DNA of 64,000 nucleotides, taken from the NCBI GenBank assembly GCA_949128115.1, contig OX421963.1, forward strand, positions 83,275,602-83,339,601, written 5' to 3'. The notes under the pieces are model-generated. The model ran no database searches. It saw only the letters and a program-made list of their open reading frames with translations, and was not told the DNA's origin. Numbering within the stretch: the first letter of the stretch is position 1; each line of letters begins with the position of its first letter. Shown here one piece after another: positions 34,420-46,497 of the stretch. The stretch comes from Anaspis maculata. Taxonomy: Eukaryota; Arthropoda; Insecta; Coleoptera; Scraptiidae. Made by a program: the position numbers and the translations under genes.

Positions 34420-37400
34420 GCTTTCAACAAAACTTTGTCGCCAATTTTAGAGAAAACCTTTCGGCGACTCTTACCTTGCTCTTCCTTCCTCCAATCCTGT
34501 TTGGCTTGCATAACTTCGTTGGCTTCACATAATCCTCGGGAAAGTGCCTGCAGATATGGTGTGATTTCGACATGAAGTTTTCAGCCTCGACGATTTGTCG
34601 CAAATCGTGAACAGAATCATGTGGAGCTTGTAATTCACGGGAAAACGTCAAGAAAGCGGGAATACAACTCACAGACAGTGGAGTTCAGCGCAAATCTCAC
34701 ACTTTGGAGGTGACTATCTCGAGTGTCATGCTTTTCTTGAACCAAGATTGAAAGTTAAGTCTTCAAATCTCTGTTTTTTCGCTCAACAGGGTTGCTTTCG
34801 GTATGATAAAGTGGAACATAAGAACATTTGATGCTGGAACAAAATAGCACTCTCTGCATCACATCGGAAATGAATTGGACTCCGTTATCCGATATTATTC
34901 TTCTTGGAGTTCCGTGTCTCAGGAACACTACTTCGATCAGCGTCTTGGAACAAACTTCAGCAGTTGAAACTTGGAGCCGGAAGATTTCGACCCATTTGAA
35001 AGCACAATCTTCTACGATCAACACCTATCGATTCCCATTTGCAGTTTCAGGAAGTGAACCAAACAGGTCGATGGCTAACACGTCAAATCGTTGTGCTGAT
35101 GCTGGGGTCTGGAATTATCCAGCATGTTCAAGATTATTTGCCTTGTATCGCTGTCAGTCTAGACAATGCTTTATGTAGGTAGTCAGAGATGTTCCTTCTC
35201 ATTCCGGGGAAATAGTGCCTACTTTGACGAGATCATTCGCATAGTTTGTTCACTTCAATATTGACCTCCTGTATCAGAGTCATGGTACTGCTTCATAATT
35301 TCTTCTCTTGAAGAAACTGGTACCCCAAGCAGTGGATCTTCTATGTCATCATCTGGATTGCTTCTGTACAAGACGCCGTGATTCGAGAGAAATCTGGTTG
35401 CCGACTATCAACTCGACGGGATCATCGCCTTCAAGGCATTTGAGAGTTTAGGCACCATCGCCATCATCAAGTTGCTTCTCTCGTAGCTCCTGGGAATGAA
35501 ATCTAGAGATTTCCATTGACACAAGACAGACGTCACAGCTCTCTACTTCCGCGTGACCGCAAGTTGGCCTGGAGAAAGTATCAGCCACAACGTTCAGCTC
35601 ACCTGGTGTATAGACAATTTCCATGTTATCCTTGCAACCTCAAAGCCCATCTGGCTAGGTGACCAGAAGGTGTTTTAACAGAAAAAATCCACTGCAGCGG
35701 TTAATGGTCAAGATCGATCAAAACTTCGGCACCCTCCAAGTACGTTCTGAACTTCACAGTACTTCAAACGATGCACAAAGCTTCTTGGTCAGTAATCGGG
35801 TAGTTTTTCTCACCTGCACCAGCGCTATTTTTTCGGAAAATATCATTGCATCGAAAAAAAATTTCCAAGTGGGGGTAGCCTGATCTTTCAGCTTCCTTTT
35901 GAGGAGCGCCGATGCATGTAGGTGCTCTAGTTTCCTGGAAAATGCAATTCAAACTGACATTTCATAAGAATTCGAAAATTTATGACCGGCAAAACAAAAT
36001 ACTTCAGATGAGAAAAATCCTCTTTCTCCGAACTTTCCATTGATGTGTCGCCTATGTCTGTACCTGACCCAATAAGCCAGAAATTTTGCCTCAAAGTCCA
36101 GCAAACACAATAATCGGAATTCATAACGACGTCACCGATCACACTAGTTGATTTTCACATCAGCCAGTATTCATTGCTATGGAGAATCCAGGTATGTTAT
36201 GTGAAAAAGTCGTAGTAACGGCTGGTGTTTAAATCAACAGGTGGTGTGCGATCGGTGACGTCATGGATTGCGATTATTGTGTTTGCTGGACTTTGAGGCA
36301 GAATTTTTGGCTTATTGGGCCAGATCCAGACATCGGCAACACATCAATGCAAAGCCCAGAGAATGAGGATTTTTTTCATGAAGTTTTTTGTTTTGTCGGT
36401 CATGAATTTTTGAATTCTTGTGAATCGCCCGATTCAAATTGCATTTTCTTGCAAACTAGAGCACTTACAAGCATCGGCGCTCCCTCAAAAGAAAGCAAAA
36501 AGATCAGGCTTCCTCCCAATTGGAAATTTTTTGTCGTGGCCTTGATATTTTCAGAAAAAATTGCGATGGACTGTTTTAGCTGAGACACCCTGAAGGGCTT
36601 TGATTGATCAGCCTGAATTGAGACTAGCGGAGACACAAGCTTTTTCTTCAAGCCTCAAAGGCCTGGACTTCCCAAGGACGTGCAATTTCTGCAAAGTTCT
36701 GGATGAATTTTCGGTACCAAGAACAAGTCTGTACGAAACTCATTACCTGCTCCTGGGAACTCGGTGGTTTGTAATTCCTGACTGCTTCAGTTTTTCCCGG
36801 ATCGACTTCGATACCGTTAGGTGTGATTGAATGTCCGGGGAACTTTACCCAGCCCGGACCAAAGACGCACTCCTCGCGGCGCGCGCAAAGCTTGAAGGCT
36901 CGTAAACGATAGAAAACTGCTTGAATGTCACTGAAATGTTTCTCAAAAGTTTCTGACAGCATAAAAAGGTCATCGACATAGGCGAACACACGACGCGATC
37001 ACACAAACCGGCGCGGAATCTGTCAATCATACGCACAAACGTTACAGGCGAGTTCTTTAAACCGAACGGCATTCGGTAAAAACGGAACGTTCCACATGGT
37101 GTGACGAAACAGGTTATATCCCGGTCTTCTGGTGCCACCGATATCTGCCAAAGCCCAGATTCAAGAGCAACCATAGACATGAAGGCTGTGCGTTTGGCAG
37201 AGTGTAACAGATCCTCTATCCTTGGCATTGGGTAACTGTCGCTGACAGTAATGTCGTTTGAACGTCGGTCGTCCACACATATAAAAGTCTGTAACCGCTC
37301 TCATCTTTGGGCACCAAGACCACGGGACTTGCCCACGGTTATTCGCATTCCTCAAAAACTCCTTCAGACAGCGGTTGATCAATTTTACTTTTCAGGAAGT

Positions 37401-37830
37401 TTCGGACCAGAAAGTGGATAGGGTGGAACAGCAATCGGGTGTTTTTCATCAGTGTTAATGTGGTGAACTGCATCTTCTGTGGGACTCCCCCCTGGTTCAA
37501 AGATGTATGAGTATATTTTTAGAAGCTTATATAAACCTGGAGTTTCTGAGAAACATCCAAAGTTCTTCCTTCATCATCACGCAAGGAATGTTCGGTGACT
37601 TCGAACAATTCTACAGCAGAAGAAATCCCGTATACTCGTTGACAAGTTTGAATTTTTTTGGAGGTTCATCACAAAAATACCAGCAGTCTTCCGAGATGTC
37701 CAAAACCATCTTGGCTTTTTCCAAGCAATCGACACCTAACAGTGGGCGGTTATTCTGCAGATTTGGCAGAATTGTGAAGTGTACATGTGTACATGTGTTA
37801 CTAACTTATTTAGTGGAAGTTAATTCCCCG
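34420..37830 (-). pseudogene. pol: decayed gypsy-type LTR retrotransposon pol polyprotein
   Basis: Reading the reverse strand from high to low coordinates, the usual gypsy pol order is seen. A protease-RT linker (PLLGVDCLEKAKMVLDI, near 37765-37700) is followed by the RT N terminus (KHPIAVPPYPLSGPKLPEK, near 37440). The RT palm follows, with SYPMPRIEDLL near 37240, RFYRMPFGLKNSPVTF near 37060 and the catalytic YVDD near 36980. Next are the connection (GHSITPNGIEVDPGKT), RNase H pieces (SKPF near 36610; EKNYPITDQEALCIV at about 35765-35810) and the integrase core (SDNGVQFIS near 34880; SNPVERKNRDLKT, 34755-34800). An integrase tail (IPAFLTFSRELQAPHDSVHDLRQIVE) lies near 34585-34665. There are many stops and frameshifts, and a foldback splits the RNase H region. 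No LTRs were identified. Confidence 0.85.
35821..36592. mobile_element. foldback insertion FB-D within gypsy RNase H
   Basis: Arms of about 325 bp (35821-36145 and 36240-36592) are inverted copies, with landmarks CCAGCAAACACAATAATC and CGTCACCGATC. The right end carries a terminus CAGGGTGTCTCAGC that the left end has lost. The insertion separates SKPF from the EKNYPITDQE block of RNase H, so it postdates the gypsy element. Frames inside the arms are shared by both arms and match no family. Confidence 0.75.
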
Positions 37831-37904
37831 CTTTGATTTTAAGCTAACCATCACAGTATTCAGTTTGAATTTCGTGGCACTTTCTGGTGCTTTGGTGTCA
37901 GGTA

Positions 37905-39984
37905 CCTACTGCGCCGCGATTCCGGCACGAGCCGGCCCTGTTCGGGTGCTAAATCGCCGGCGACATGATCCGGACATGCCCATAGCATCGTCAGAAGCCG
38001 CCAGCCCAGAGGAGAGATACGGCGTCGGACAAAATATAACAGTTATGGCATGTGGTGGCAGCGCCGCACACACGCGGCCCCGCAGAGGGCGCCCCGGGGG
38101 CACAAATCTGCATTGAATGTCTCTGATATGCGGCGCGCGGAGGCCGAGAGCCGCACTCGAACATCATTCTGTCCTGAAGACCGGCTCCGCGAGGCCCGGC
38201 ACTGGATTTATGGCTGAATTGCGACGAGCCAGTCACCAATTAATTTGTCCATTGCTTCGTAATTGCACGTTTCCTGCTCCGGTTGGTCTTCCATGCCTTG
38301 GCTCGCCTGATGCTCGATGCGGCTCTCCTATACATAAACCAGGGATGATTATCGGAACAACAACAGCCGAGCGACCAACAACTGTTATACGTGTGCTTGC
38401 GAATGCTACAGAGTGTTCTTCCTCCGCAGCCTCTCTTTTTCACACTTTTTAAAAGGCCGAGCATGTTCGTTGAGTGCCTCTGCATTGAATAGACTAGAAG
38501 GTTCTGGTTCAGAGCCAAATTCTTGCATTGCTGCCGAGCTTCAACTGGCCTTATAGTTCTTGAGTCACCCTGTAATATGCTCGCTCTATTCCAGCTCCTG
38601 GATGGCAGACAACGATCCAAGCGATAAATCCAGTCGGGCGATCATAAACAGAAGGAACAATGCTGGGTGACTGAACTTACTTACGCCACGAGAAGATTAC
38701 TGCTGCACTTAGCTCATTGCTGACTCGTATATATTTCATCAATAAACGCCACCAATTGAATCAATAATCTCTAAAAATTCTCTTGAAGGAATTCTTCTTC
38801 AGAAAGGAAATTCTCGTGTAGGATTATAGGATGCTTTCGTGGGTTCGCTTCGTGTTTGAGCGAAATCTTTTATGACCGTGGGGAAGCTTCGCGTAAAAGG
38901 GGGAAAAAGTGCCGCGTGTTTGTCTCGGCGAATGGGAGAGATGTTGTCTGCTGTGCCCGCTCTCAGTAAATTAAGTCTTTCCTCGCCAACAACGAGGGCA
39001 TAGCACACGATATTTCAGTACCGTTTGTTATCGCTAACAAATAGCCGCGAAGATCATGCATATGTAAATTCCCCGACGACCAGCTCGAAGGTATAAACTA
39101 TACTCTACGGTCGGTGCCACTATGGAGAGCGTCCGATAATTATATAGTCCGTGGCCTAGACGCAAGGCAAGGCGACCCTTATCAGATCCAAATCCGCAGT
39201 AATAATTGACTCGTTAGGTTATGGAGCAGGGCTTACTTTAACTTCGCACTTGGGTAGGGTAGAAGCCTATGTTTCTAGCTGCCGCAGAGCGCTTACGCTG
39301 AAGAAGCAGGAATGTGACGACGGCATGAAAGCAAAGTCACAGCTCTCGTTTTGGCAATGGCGTACCAAGGGGGGGGGGCTCCGCACCGGGACCAGCAGTA
39401 AGAGGTGTCAATGTCGGATTATTCGGGGTGCGAAAAGAGTCCACAGTACAGATCTGGGGTGCAAGCCCTTGGAGGGTCAAAAGCAAACAAGTGAAGACCC
39501 GTTTTCCAAAAATTTTTACCTGCGGTGCTTTCTTTCTCCCATAAGTAACTATTCGTAGTGTTCTCCACTTTGTCAAGAAAACCACCATGTTAACAATTAA
39601 CTGAGACGCGTATTTCAATCCTAGAATTACCAGGGCACAAAATTGCCTTATTTGGCAGTAAAGGGTGCCACAACCGTCTGCAGCTCATTCTCTAGGTAGG
39701 TTGGAGAGAAGGAGGGGTGTCACAGGATACTCCGCCCTGGGTGCCAAATACGCTAAGTACGCCACTGCGTTTTGGCGCATTTCCAAAAAAAGTGCTGTAT
39801 TGTGTTAGTTTGCCTACCCAAGCAACGGTTTATTTGAGCATATTCTTACTAAAGATTTCATCTTTATGATCGATTATAATTCCAAGTTCTTAGATCTGAT
39901 CTGTGTCTGTCTGTCTGTGTACAAATTTCTGCAGGAGTAATTCCTTAAGGAACAAAATGAGAGCCCCGCAACTGCTTTAGGAGT
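37905..39984. other. GC-richer non-repetitive island, then unassigned sequence
   Basis: The segment 37905-39300 is CpG-rich (for example around 38050-38200) without transposon motifs, and overlapping open frames occur on both strands. From 39360 to 39790 an inverted pair of the type TGGCGTACC...GTACGCCA hints at another remnant element. Confidence 0.35.
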
Positions 39985-40545
39985 TTTAGGAGAAGGGCAT
40001 TTATCTAGGGACAACCAATCTGAGAGAAACGCTTGGCCGAAATTATCTGTGAAAATCTCCGAGGATGATTTGAACCGAGGTCCAAAGTGACAGCTGTTAG
40101 ATTTTGCTGTTCACATCCATTTTATTCTGTTCCTATTGACAATGGGATTCAGATAAGTGAATATTATCTTTGGAGGTCTATTAACCAAGGACGTTGTATA
40201 TAATAATAATCAACAGTAATATGACAAGTGCTTTGATTTTCACGATAATTTTGGACAGGCGATCGCGAGTGCTGATTGTAGCGATAAATGCCCGACTCCG
40301 TAGGAGGAGGGCATTTATCCAGGGACAATCAGCCCGAGGGAAACGCCTGGCCAAAATTATCTGGGAAAATCTCGAGCACGAGTGATATTTTGGAGATTAT
40401 TACATAAAAGAAGTCCAAAGTGACAGCTGTCAGATTTTGTTGTTTACATGAATTTTATTCCGTTACTATTGACAGTGGGATTTAGATAAGTGAATATTAT
40501 CCTTGTAGGTCTAATAATCAAGGGCGTTGTATGTAATAATCGCTG
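39985..40545 (+). repeat. structured repeat units, partial copy C and full copy B in tandem
   Basis: The 3' part of one unit (39985-40199) is followed directly by a complete unit (40200-40545); equivalent positions are offset by about 333 bp. Copy B has the nested hairpin at 40243-40360. Its middle stem is GCTGATTGT with ACAATCAGC, where copy A has GCTAGTTGT with ACAACCAGC, so one pair changes from G-C to A-T on both sides. Confidence 0.75.
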
Positions 40546-41830
40546 AAAAATGTGTAATTATCAAAATTTGAAATTTTGGAGCATTTGAGCCAATAAAAAC
40601 TAGTCGAATATGCCAGAAAATTCAAGAAAATATCCAGGGAAAAAAATTGAGAAGAAAACTACGCAGGGATAACAAGAAGGGAGAATGTCGGCAAAAACTG
40701 ATATACCCGTAGGTATACCTACCATTCTTAATATTGAAAAAAGCGAGTGAAAATGTTTCGGATGTGACGGACGATATCGAGTGATAAATATGAATGCGTC
40801 CATAGGGCGTCCAGATGAGTAAATATGCGGAGATGTGGTCTGACAAGAAAAGTCCCAAGGACAAACTTCCGGAAACCGATAGACGGGTAGGGCGGCCGAG
40901 CCAAAGTGAATAAAGTGATGAAGAGAAGAAGGGACGCGGTACCCACAGAAAAATTCTAGAAGGACGAAAAACTCTCCGCGAAAACTAAGCAAGCAGTCCC
41001 GATTATTCCGACAGCAGAGATCAACATCCGTGTGCGTCGCACCAGTGTAGTGCAATAGTGTAAAGCTAAAGCTGACCCGAACTGATAAAACTCGCATGTC
41101 AACGCCGTCGACGAGAGAAGCTCATAATTGTCAATCTTCTTCTAAATAATTCAACAGATGATGTATTTGAATGGAAGCGGAAAAACCATGCAATCACAGT
41201 TTCAGCCTAGTCAAGGGAAAGAGCGCGGAAACAAACCAAGCAATTGAAAAGTAGAACTCCGATGGCGCTCCGAGGGAAGGGGAATAGCTCAGCCCGAGGC
41301 TCCTCTCGATGCGACCATCAAAAGTGAAGGTCTGTACCTACAATCGGAGAAAAATGAAGACGGTACCGCTTACAACAATGGACAGAAACGAATGGAAGAG
41401 TTTGCATTTCAGCCTCAGCGAACCACGGAAGAAAACCGCACTATGCCAGAGCGCAAAGCCCGGCTCTCGACAGTCGGAGAATAGCGACGTCGACTCAGCG
41501 GCTTTGAAATCGCTGTTATTTTCCGTGCGACATCGGCAAACTAGGGAGTCAATGCACGATCCATGTGACCGAATTACAATTGAACGAGTATTCTAATAGA
41601 GCCCTCAGAGAGAAACGGGATTCAAGTTTTCAATTATTGTAGTGGCGGCCCTCGGCTCTGCCCGACGGGATAATATTGTATCATTATTATTTTGTGTTAG
41701 AGGGTGCGAGTAATTAAATCCGAATTTGTGCTGGAGTAAATCTCTTGTATCCAGTTCCACCAGCGAATTTGATTATTGTTAGCTAATTGAGACATTTTCT
41801 CTGATGGATTCTAGGTCAGTGCTGGTTGAA
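40546..41830. other. unassigned sequence with long but unsupported open frames
   Basis: A 165-codon reverse frame (40600-41097) and a 95-codon forward frame (41309-41596) are present. The forward strand is Lys/Arg-rich in pieces and could be a decayed retroelement ORF1, but no motif supports this. From 41600 the sequence looks non-repetitive. Confidence 0.3.
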
Positions 41831-41912
41831 TGACCACAGAAAATGTACACAAGCTGTTGTGGTCTAAACATTTTTCCATGATCTTTCGTGAAACTTGTGT
41901 TTTCTGTGGTCA
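41831..41912. repeat. 82-bp hairpin
   Basis: TGACCACAGAAAATGTACAC is matched by the complement of CTTGTGTTTTCTGTGGTCA, with one short internal mismatch run. Confidence 0.7.
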
Positions 41913-42202
41913 CTAAGCCAATATTCGCCAGAGAAACAATCTCGATTGAAATTTCCAAAATGAATGACTCATATAAAGTTTATGTCTTCAAGGATCGTTT
42001 GGGGCTCCGTGAATACCCCCTTGTGTTTTCTGTAGCTTCAGCAACTTCAGTATGCCCATCCGGTTCAAGCTGTAATATGTGCAGTTCCCTTGTATGATTC
42101 GGTACCAGAGCCCCATGGTGTCTTATTCCTGATGCCGTTCCAAGCCCTGATGGGGCTCCTACTTGTGACTATCAGATTTTGTCGTTTCAGGCTGAAGCGA
42201 CG

Positions 42203-42345
42203 CCCTTGTGTCTCCTTGGGTTGGATGAAGCCGTTGAAGTTGAAGCAGAGCCCCAAACGAGAGGGGGGCTCAGTGAGGCTTCAAGAGACACCCGTGGACA
42301 CCAGAGAACCTATAAGGCTTTAACCAACCCAAGGAGACACAAGGG
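42203..42345. repeat. 143-bp palindrome with perfect 22-bp arms
   Basis: The arms run 42203-42224 and 42324-42345, reading CCCTTGTGTCTCCTTGGG... and its exact complement. The non-coding interior suggests a small MITE. Confidence 0.75.
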
Positions 42346-42570
42346 TCTCGTTTTGGCCTGGGCCTGTCGGCTGTACGGCATGGGTGGATATGCATACCGG
42401 CTACTATAACGAAAGTCAAGTATCGCCGGCAGAAGTTAGAGCCTGGATGGGTGACCGGTGGATAGCTGCACGCGAAGAGAGCGGACACAGCGTAGTGTAC
42501 TTGTCCAAGGGGGCTTCATCACCTGTACATGCACAGGATCGACATGATTGTAGGTAGTAGCATAAATCGA

Positions 42571-42659
42571 TAGTGCAGCTTGGTGCGCCCATATATATAT
42601 GATCGTAACCTCTCTTACCCATCTGGGTGTCGAGATGTCGGGCGCACCAAGCTGCACTA
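42571..42659. mobile_element. 89-bp hairpin MITE, TIR TAGTGCAGCTTGGTGCG
   Basis: Termini TAGTGCAGCTTGGTGCGCCC and its complement end at 42659, enclosing a (TA)n-containing loop. It abuts or interrupts the left arm of the PIN/CXC element: the flanks continue the inverted repeat seen at the right arm. Confidence 0.7.
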
Positions 42660-42660
42660 T

Positions 42661-45121
42661 TAGTAGCCGAGGCACACATGTTAAATGGAAAGAAAACGGC
42701 ATTTGATGTTACAAGCAAGCCACTTTGCACAGTTGTTACTAAGACACTAACAAACATTTTTTTCCGCAGCACATGAAAATCGGTCCCTTAGCAAAGCGGG
42801 GGGGGGGGGTACCAACTTGGAAAGAGTAACTTTTTCAAATATTGACCGATTTTCACAATTTTGGTGTCGATTCCACACAATTTGATATCACCAAGAAAAA
42901 TAGAGACAATGCTAATGCTGTAAGTTACAAGGTATGGTTATTTTTAGGCGCCATTTTCAAAATATGGCCGCCAATTTCCCAAAATTTCATCTGATTTGAA
43001 AATAACCTTGTCACATGTCCAAACCGACTAATTCAAGGATGCTCTTCACGTTTCCGTTATCTAAAATAATATTCGGTGCATTAGTATAACTATTATTATC
43101 CGGTGAACGTGGAATGGGGGTGCAGGGGGCACCCCTCAGCAGCAGGTGTGATTGTGCACTCATCTGAACTTCGCCCTAAGTTTGATTTTTCAGTGTTTAT
43201 TTTATTTTAATTTTCATTTCTTATACTTTCTTCTGGAAAATCAATAAAGACAGTTTATTATTATTATATTATTATTATAAATGACTTCCATAAATCTTAC
43301 GTCTTATTTCGAATTCACCGCCACAACCCGAATGTGGATTTGAATATGCGAAATGTTTTGGCGGCAGTTATTCATGACTGCAGCTTGCAGCGCTGTTGTT
43401 CCAAATTGTAGTGACATATTGAGGTAAGGAAACAGATGTATAAAGCCAACACTGCCTTCAATTACCCTCAGTTGATCTGTAAGTGGGTTTTCCCCACAGT
43501 GAATCTCAAGAATGATATTTGAATTATCCAGATTTCTTTCAGAAACGTCTCTTTCTGGTTCACCTCAAATCATAGGCTCAGTGACAACCGTAGATGAATT
43601 CGTCAGATCTTCGGATTATCTCAAAACACGAACCTCAAGGATGTCACTTGCACTTGCGATCAGATGGAAGAAGCTGATGGCAGGATATTTCTTCATGTCA
43701 TGGACATGGTAATTATCGATACTGAAAACGTCCCCATTCCAAGTTCCGATACAGACGTCGTAGTCCTAGCGATCTCCTACAACTTCGACATAAAAAGCGT
43801 CGGCCTCAGGCAATTACGGATTCTCTATGGTACCTCCAAGCATTACAGACACCTAGCAATCCATTCAATTGCAGAAGCTCTTGGAGAGTCCAGATCCGTA
43901 GCTCAGCGTGGTTTCCACGCCTACATGGATTGTGATAGCGTTTCGTTGTTTAGTTGATAGAAAGACAAAAAGACAGGTGGAGTGCTTGGAAAGATATTTA
44001 CACAGATGCATTCACACCTTCAGCTCGTCCTCCTGCACATCTTCTCACTGAGGATACACTGAAGACCTCGGAAGAAAACACAGTCCGCATGTATGGAGTG
44101 TGTGATCCTGAGTGTATCACTGTAGATCAGATTCGCAAAAACCTATTTGCCACAGAGAATCGACCTTTGGTTCTGTGGTCCTCCGACATCTGGTACCCTA
44201 GTACAGCATGCTCGACGAGCCGCTTACCAGGCTGGTCAGTTGTGGGGATAAGCCACGTCCACTAGCCAGTGTGACACAACTCCAGAAGGATTGGGTTGGG
44301 CACTCCAAAATGATAAGTGGGAACCAGTATGGTCTCAGTTATAGGAAGTGTGGAGTGCTTGTCATGCCTTGGATCGATGTGGCTGCAAGACTGGTTGCCA
44401 AACTATGCAATGTAAATGCAAAAGAAATCGGCTACCCTGCACTCTTAGTTGCAAGAGCTGTAAAGGAGGCTGCACCAACAAAAACTATGCCTTCAGTTTT
44501 TTTTTTATAAATTTGGAGGAAAGTATAGGTACTAGAAGCCCCAATAATTACTTTTCAGTTCAGGACTTGATCCTACGATTTGTTCAGCTGATCCAGGGAA
44601 CAGTGTGCAACAAATTATTGCGAATAATATGTAACTGAATATTGCTTCATTAGTATAAACACTGAAAAAAATTGCCTTCTATGCTTACTTCATTCAATAA
44701 CTCCCTTCAGATATCTTGAATGTTATTTTAGATGAAGAAAACGCAAAGAGCGCCCCAACATTAGTCGGTTTAGACACGCGACGAGCTTATTTTCAAATCA
44801 GATGAAATTTTGCTAAATAGGTGGCCATATTTTAAAAATGGCGCCCGAAAATGGAAAAATAACTGTATCTTGTGACGTACTTCATCTCTATCTTTCTTAG
44901 CGATATTAAATTGTGTGAAATCGACACCAGAATTGTGAAAATTGGTCAATATTTAAAAAAGTTACTTTTTTCAGGGGGGGCTCCCCCCCCCCCCGCTCTC
45001 CTAAGGGACCGATTTCTATGTGCTGCGGAAAAAAATGTTTGTTAGGGTCTAAGTAACAACTGTGCAAAGTGGCTTGCTTGTAACATCAAATGCCGTTTTT
45101 TCATGTGTACCTCGGCTACTA
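42661..45121 (+). mobile_element. foldback-type transposon carrying a PIN/XPG-like plus CXC gene
   Basis: Arms of about 430-460 bp (42661-43080 and 44705-45121) are inverted copies. The terminal sequence is TAGTAGCCGAGG; further in come the complement of GCAAAGTGGCTTGCTT and an ACCGATTTTCACAATTTTGG module. TAT lies next to both ends (42658-42660 and 45122-45124). However, a further 12-bp inverted match GTAGCATAAATC occurs just outside (42557-42568 and 45126-45137), so the true terminus may be slightly further out. Between the arms lies the broken PIN/CXC gene, in + orientation. Confidence 0.75.
43622..44510 (+). pseudogene. PIN/XPG-like nuclease with C-terminal CXC domain, transposon-associated
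   Basis: Proteins of this type are widespread in invertebrate mobile DNA. The N-terminal part matches a PIN/FEN1-XPG-like nuclease: MEEADGRIFLH at 43664, then the acidic SSDTDVVVLA block near 43755, HSIAEALG near 43865, and FHAYMDCDSVSLFS, which corresponds to a GCDT-type helix-turn region. A central part follows in another frame (WKDIYTDAFTPSARPPAHLL, EENTVRMYGV), then ARRAAYQAGQLWG and LGWALQNDKWEPVWSQL in a third. The C-terminal cluster at 44378-44473 has nine Cys spaced CxCx3Cx4CxCx6Cx3Cx2Cx3C, close to the Tesmin/TSO1 CXC pattern. At least three frame changes and several stops make it inactive. The inverted arms around it suggest it is the element's own gene. Confidence 0.72.
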
Positions 45122-45451
45122 TATGGATTTATGCTACATATAAGTTCATATAATATATGAACTGATCTGGGAATGGGACGGGACTCGTATAGACATTTCT
45201 GAGAAACATACTGAAAAAATCTATCTTCAGAATAGGAGTGTTATTGTGACAGGAGGTGACATTTCGAAGGAGAAAGTGGAATCCTTGAATCTCCGAAAAT
45301 AAATGGAAAATTGGTAGACATTTTTAAGAAAAATACGGAGGGGATCTATCATCAAAACAGAGAAAGAAACAAGCGGTTGAATGTGAAATAGTAATCAAAG
45401 ATTTCTGAAATTACCAGGATTATTGAGAAGAAAGATGAATTCTTGAGAAAT

Positions 45452-46497
45452 ATACAGGGTGGTCCAGATAAGAGTAGCAATAATTCACCATTCGATAGTC
45501 CATCGAAAACTAGGTCAACATGAATAATTAATTTTTTTCTGAAACGCTTCCTAAGAGAGATACAGCTCTTCAAAGTTCAGTTTTCAAAATCATCTTTTTG
45601 CAATTACTCTCAAGTCATCAAAGCGATTTCAACCAAATTTTGTACAAATACTTACAAAATAAATACCCATCACTTGACGTAGATAACTTCTGTCAAAATT
45701 GTCCAGTGGCGTAGATACGAGGGAGTTGTTTTACTTTTCACGCCCTATTCTCTACGACACTGAATATTTTTAGAAAACTATATTTTTTTCTAATTTGTTG
45801 TTCGATTTAGAAAAAAAAAAAATTCCTGTTAAATTTTGATTAGAGGCTTGATTTTTGAGATATTTGGGTTTTAAACTTTGGAAAACATCTCGAAATCGCC
45901 ACTTTCCAGAGCCCAAATTGTTTTTTTCTGGAAATGCCTCGCTTCTCAGCAAAAAATGGCAGTAAATCAACTTAAACGACCTAGAAAATTTATTCCAGTT
46001 GAGAAATCATGAGTTTTCTCGAATTTTAATTTTTAGGCCCTCGAAAGTCGCGATTTCGAAGCGTTTTCCAAAGTTTCAAACTCAAATATCTCGGAAATAA
46101 AGCCTCTAATCAAAATTTTACAAGCGTATCTTTTTTTTCTGAATTGAACAAGAAATAGAAAAAAAAAATAATTTTTTGAAAATATCCAGTGACGTAGAAA
46201 ATGGAGTGAGAGAAGTTGAACAATCCCCTGGTATCTCGCCACTGGACAATTTTGACAAAAGTTATCTATGTCAAATGATGGGTATTTATTTCATAAGTAT
46301 TTGTGTTAAATTTGGTAGAAATTGCTTGAATGACTTGAGAGTTATTGCAAAAAAATGATTTTGAAGGCTGAACTTTGAAGGGCTCAATCTCTCTAGGAAG
46401 CGTTTTGGAGAAAAATTGAATTACGCATGTCGACCTAGTTTTTGATGGACCATCGAATGGTGAATTATTGCTACTATACCCTGGACCACCCTGTATA
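45452..46497. mobile_element. foldback element FB-F, 1046 bp, TIR TACAGGGTGGTCCAG
   Basis: Ends TACAGGGTGGTCCAG and its complement are flanked by TA (45450-45451 and 46498-46499). The arms are inverted for about 450 bp each, with landmarks AATAATTCACCATTCGAT and TTTGAGATATTTGGGTTT. The interior module recurs in the foldback at 61.1-62.15 kb. It is non-coding. Confidence 0.88.

Noticed and set aside
36263..36583. 106-codon frame with a matching frame at 35927-36142
   Set aside because: The two frames are the two arms of one palindrome read outward, so their similarity reflects the inverted repeat and not a gene family.
40600..41097. 165-codon reverse frame
   Set aside because: Rich in Phe, Ser and Tyr, as expected for the complement of a purine-rich strand. 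No domain, signal or splice context supports it.
42661..45121. TAT target duplication of the PIN/CXC element as firm evidence of its exact ends
   Set aside because: A further 12-bp inverted match (GTAGCATAAATC) lies outside both ends, so the terminus and duplication are ambiguous.
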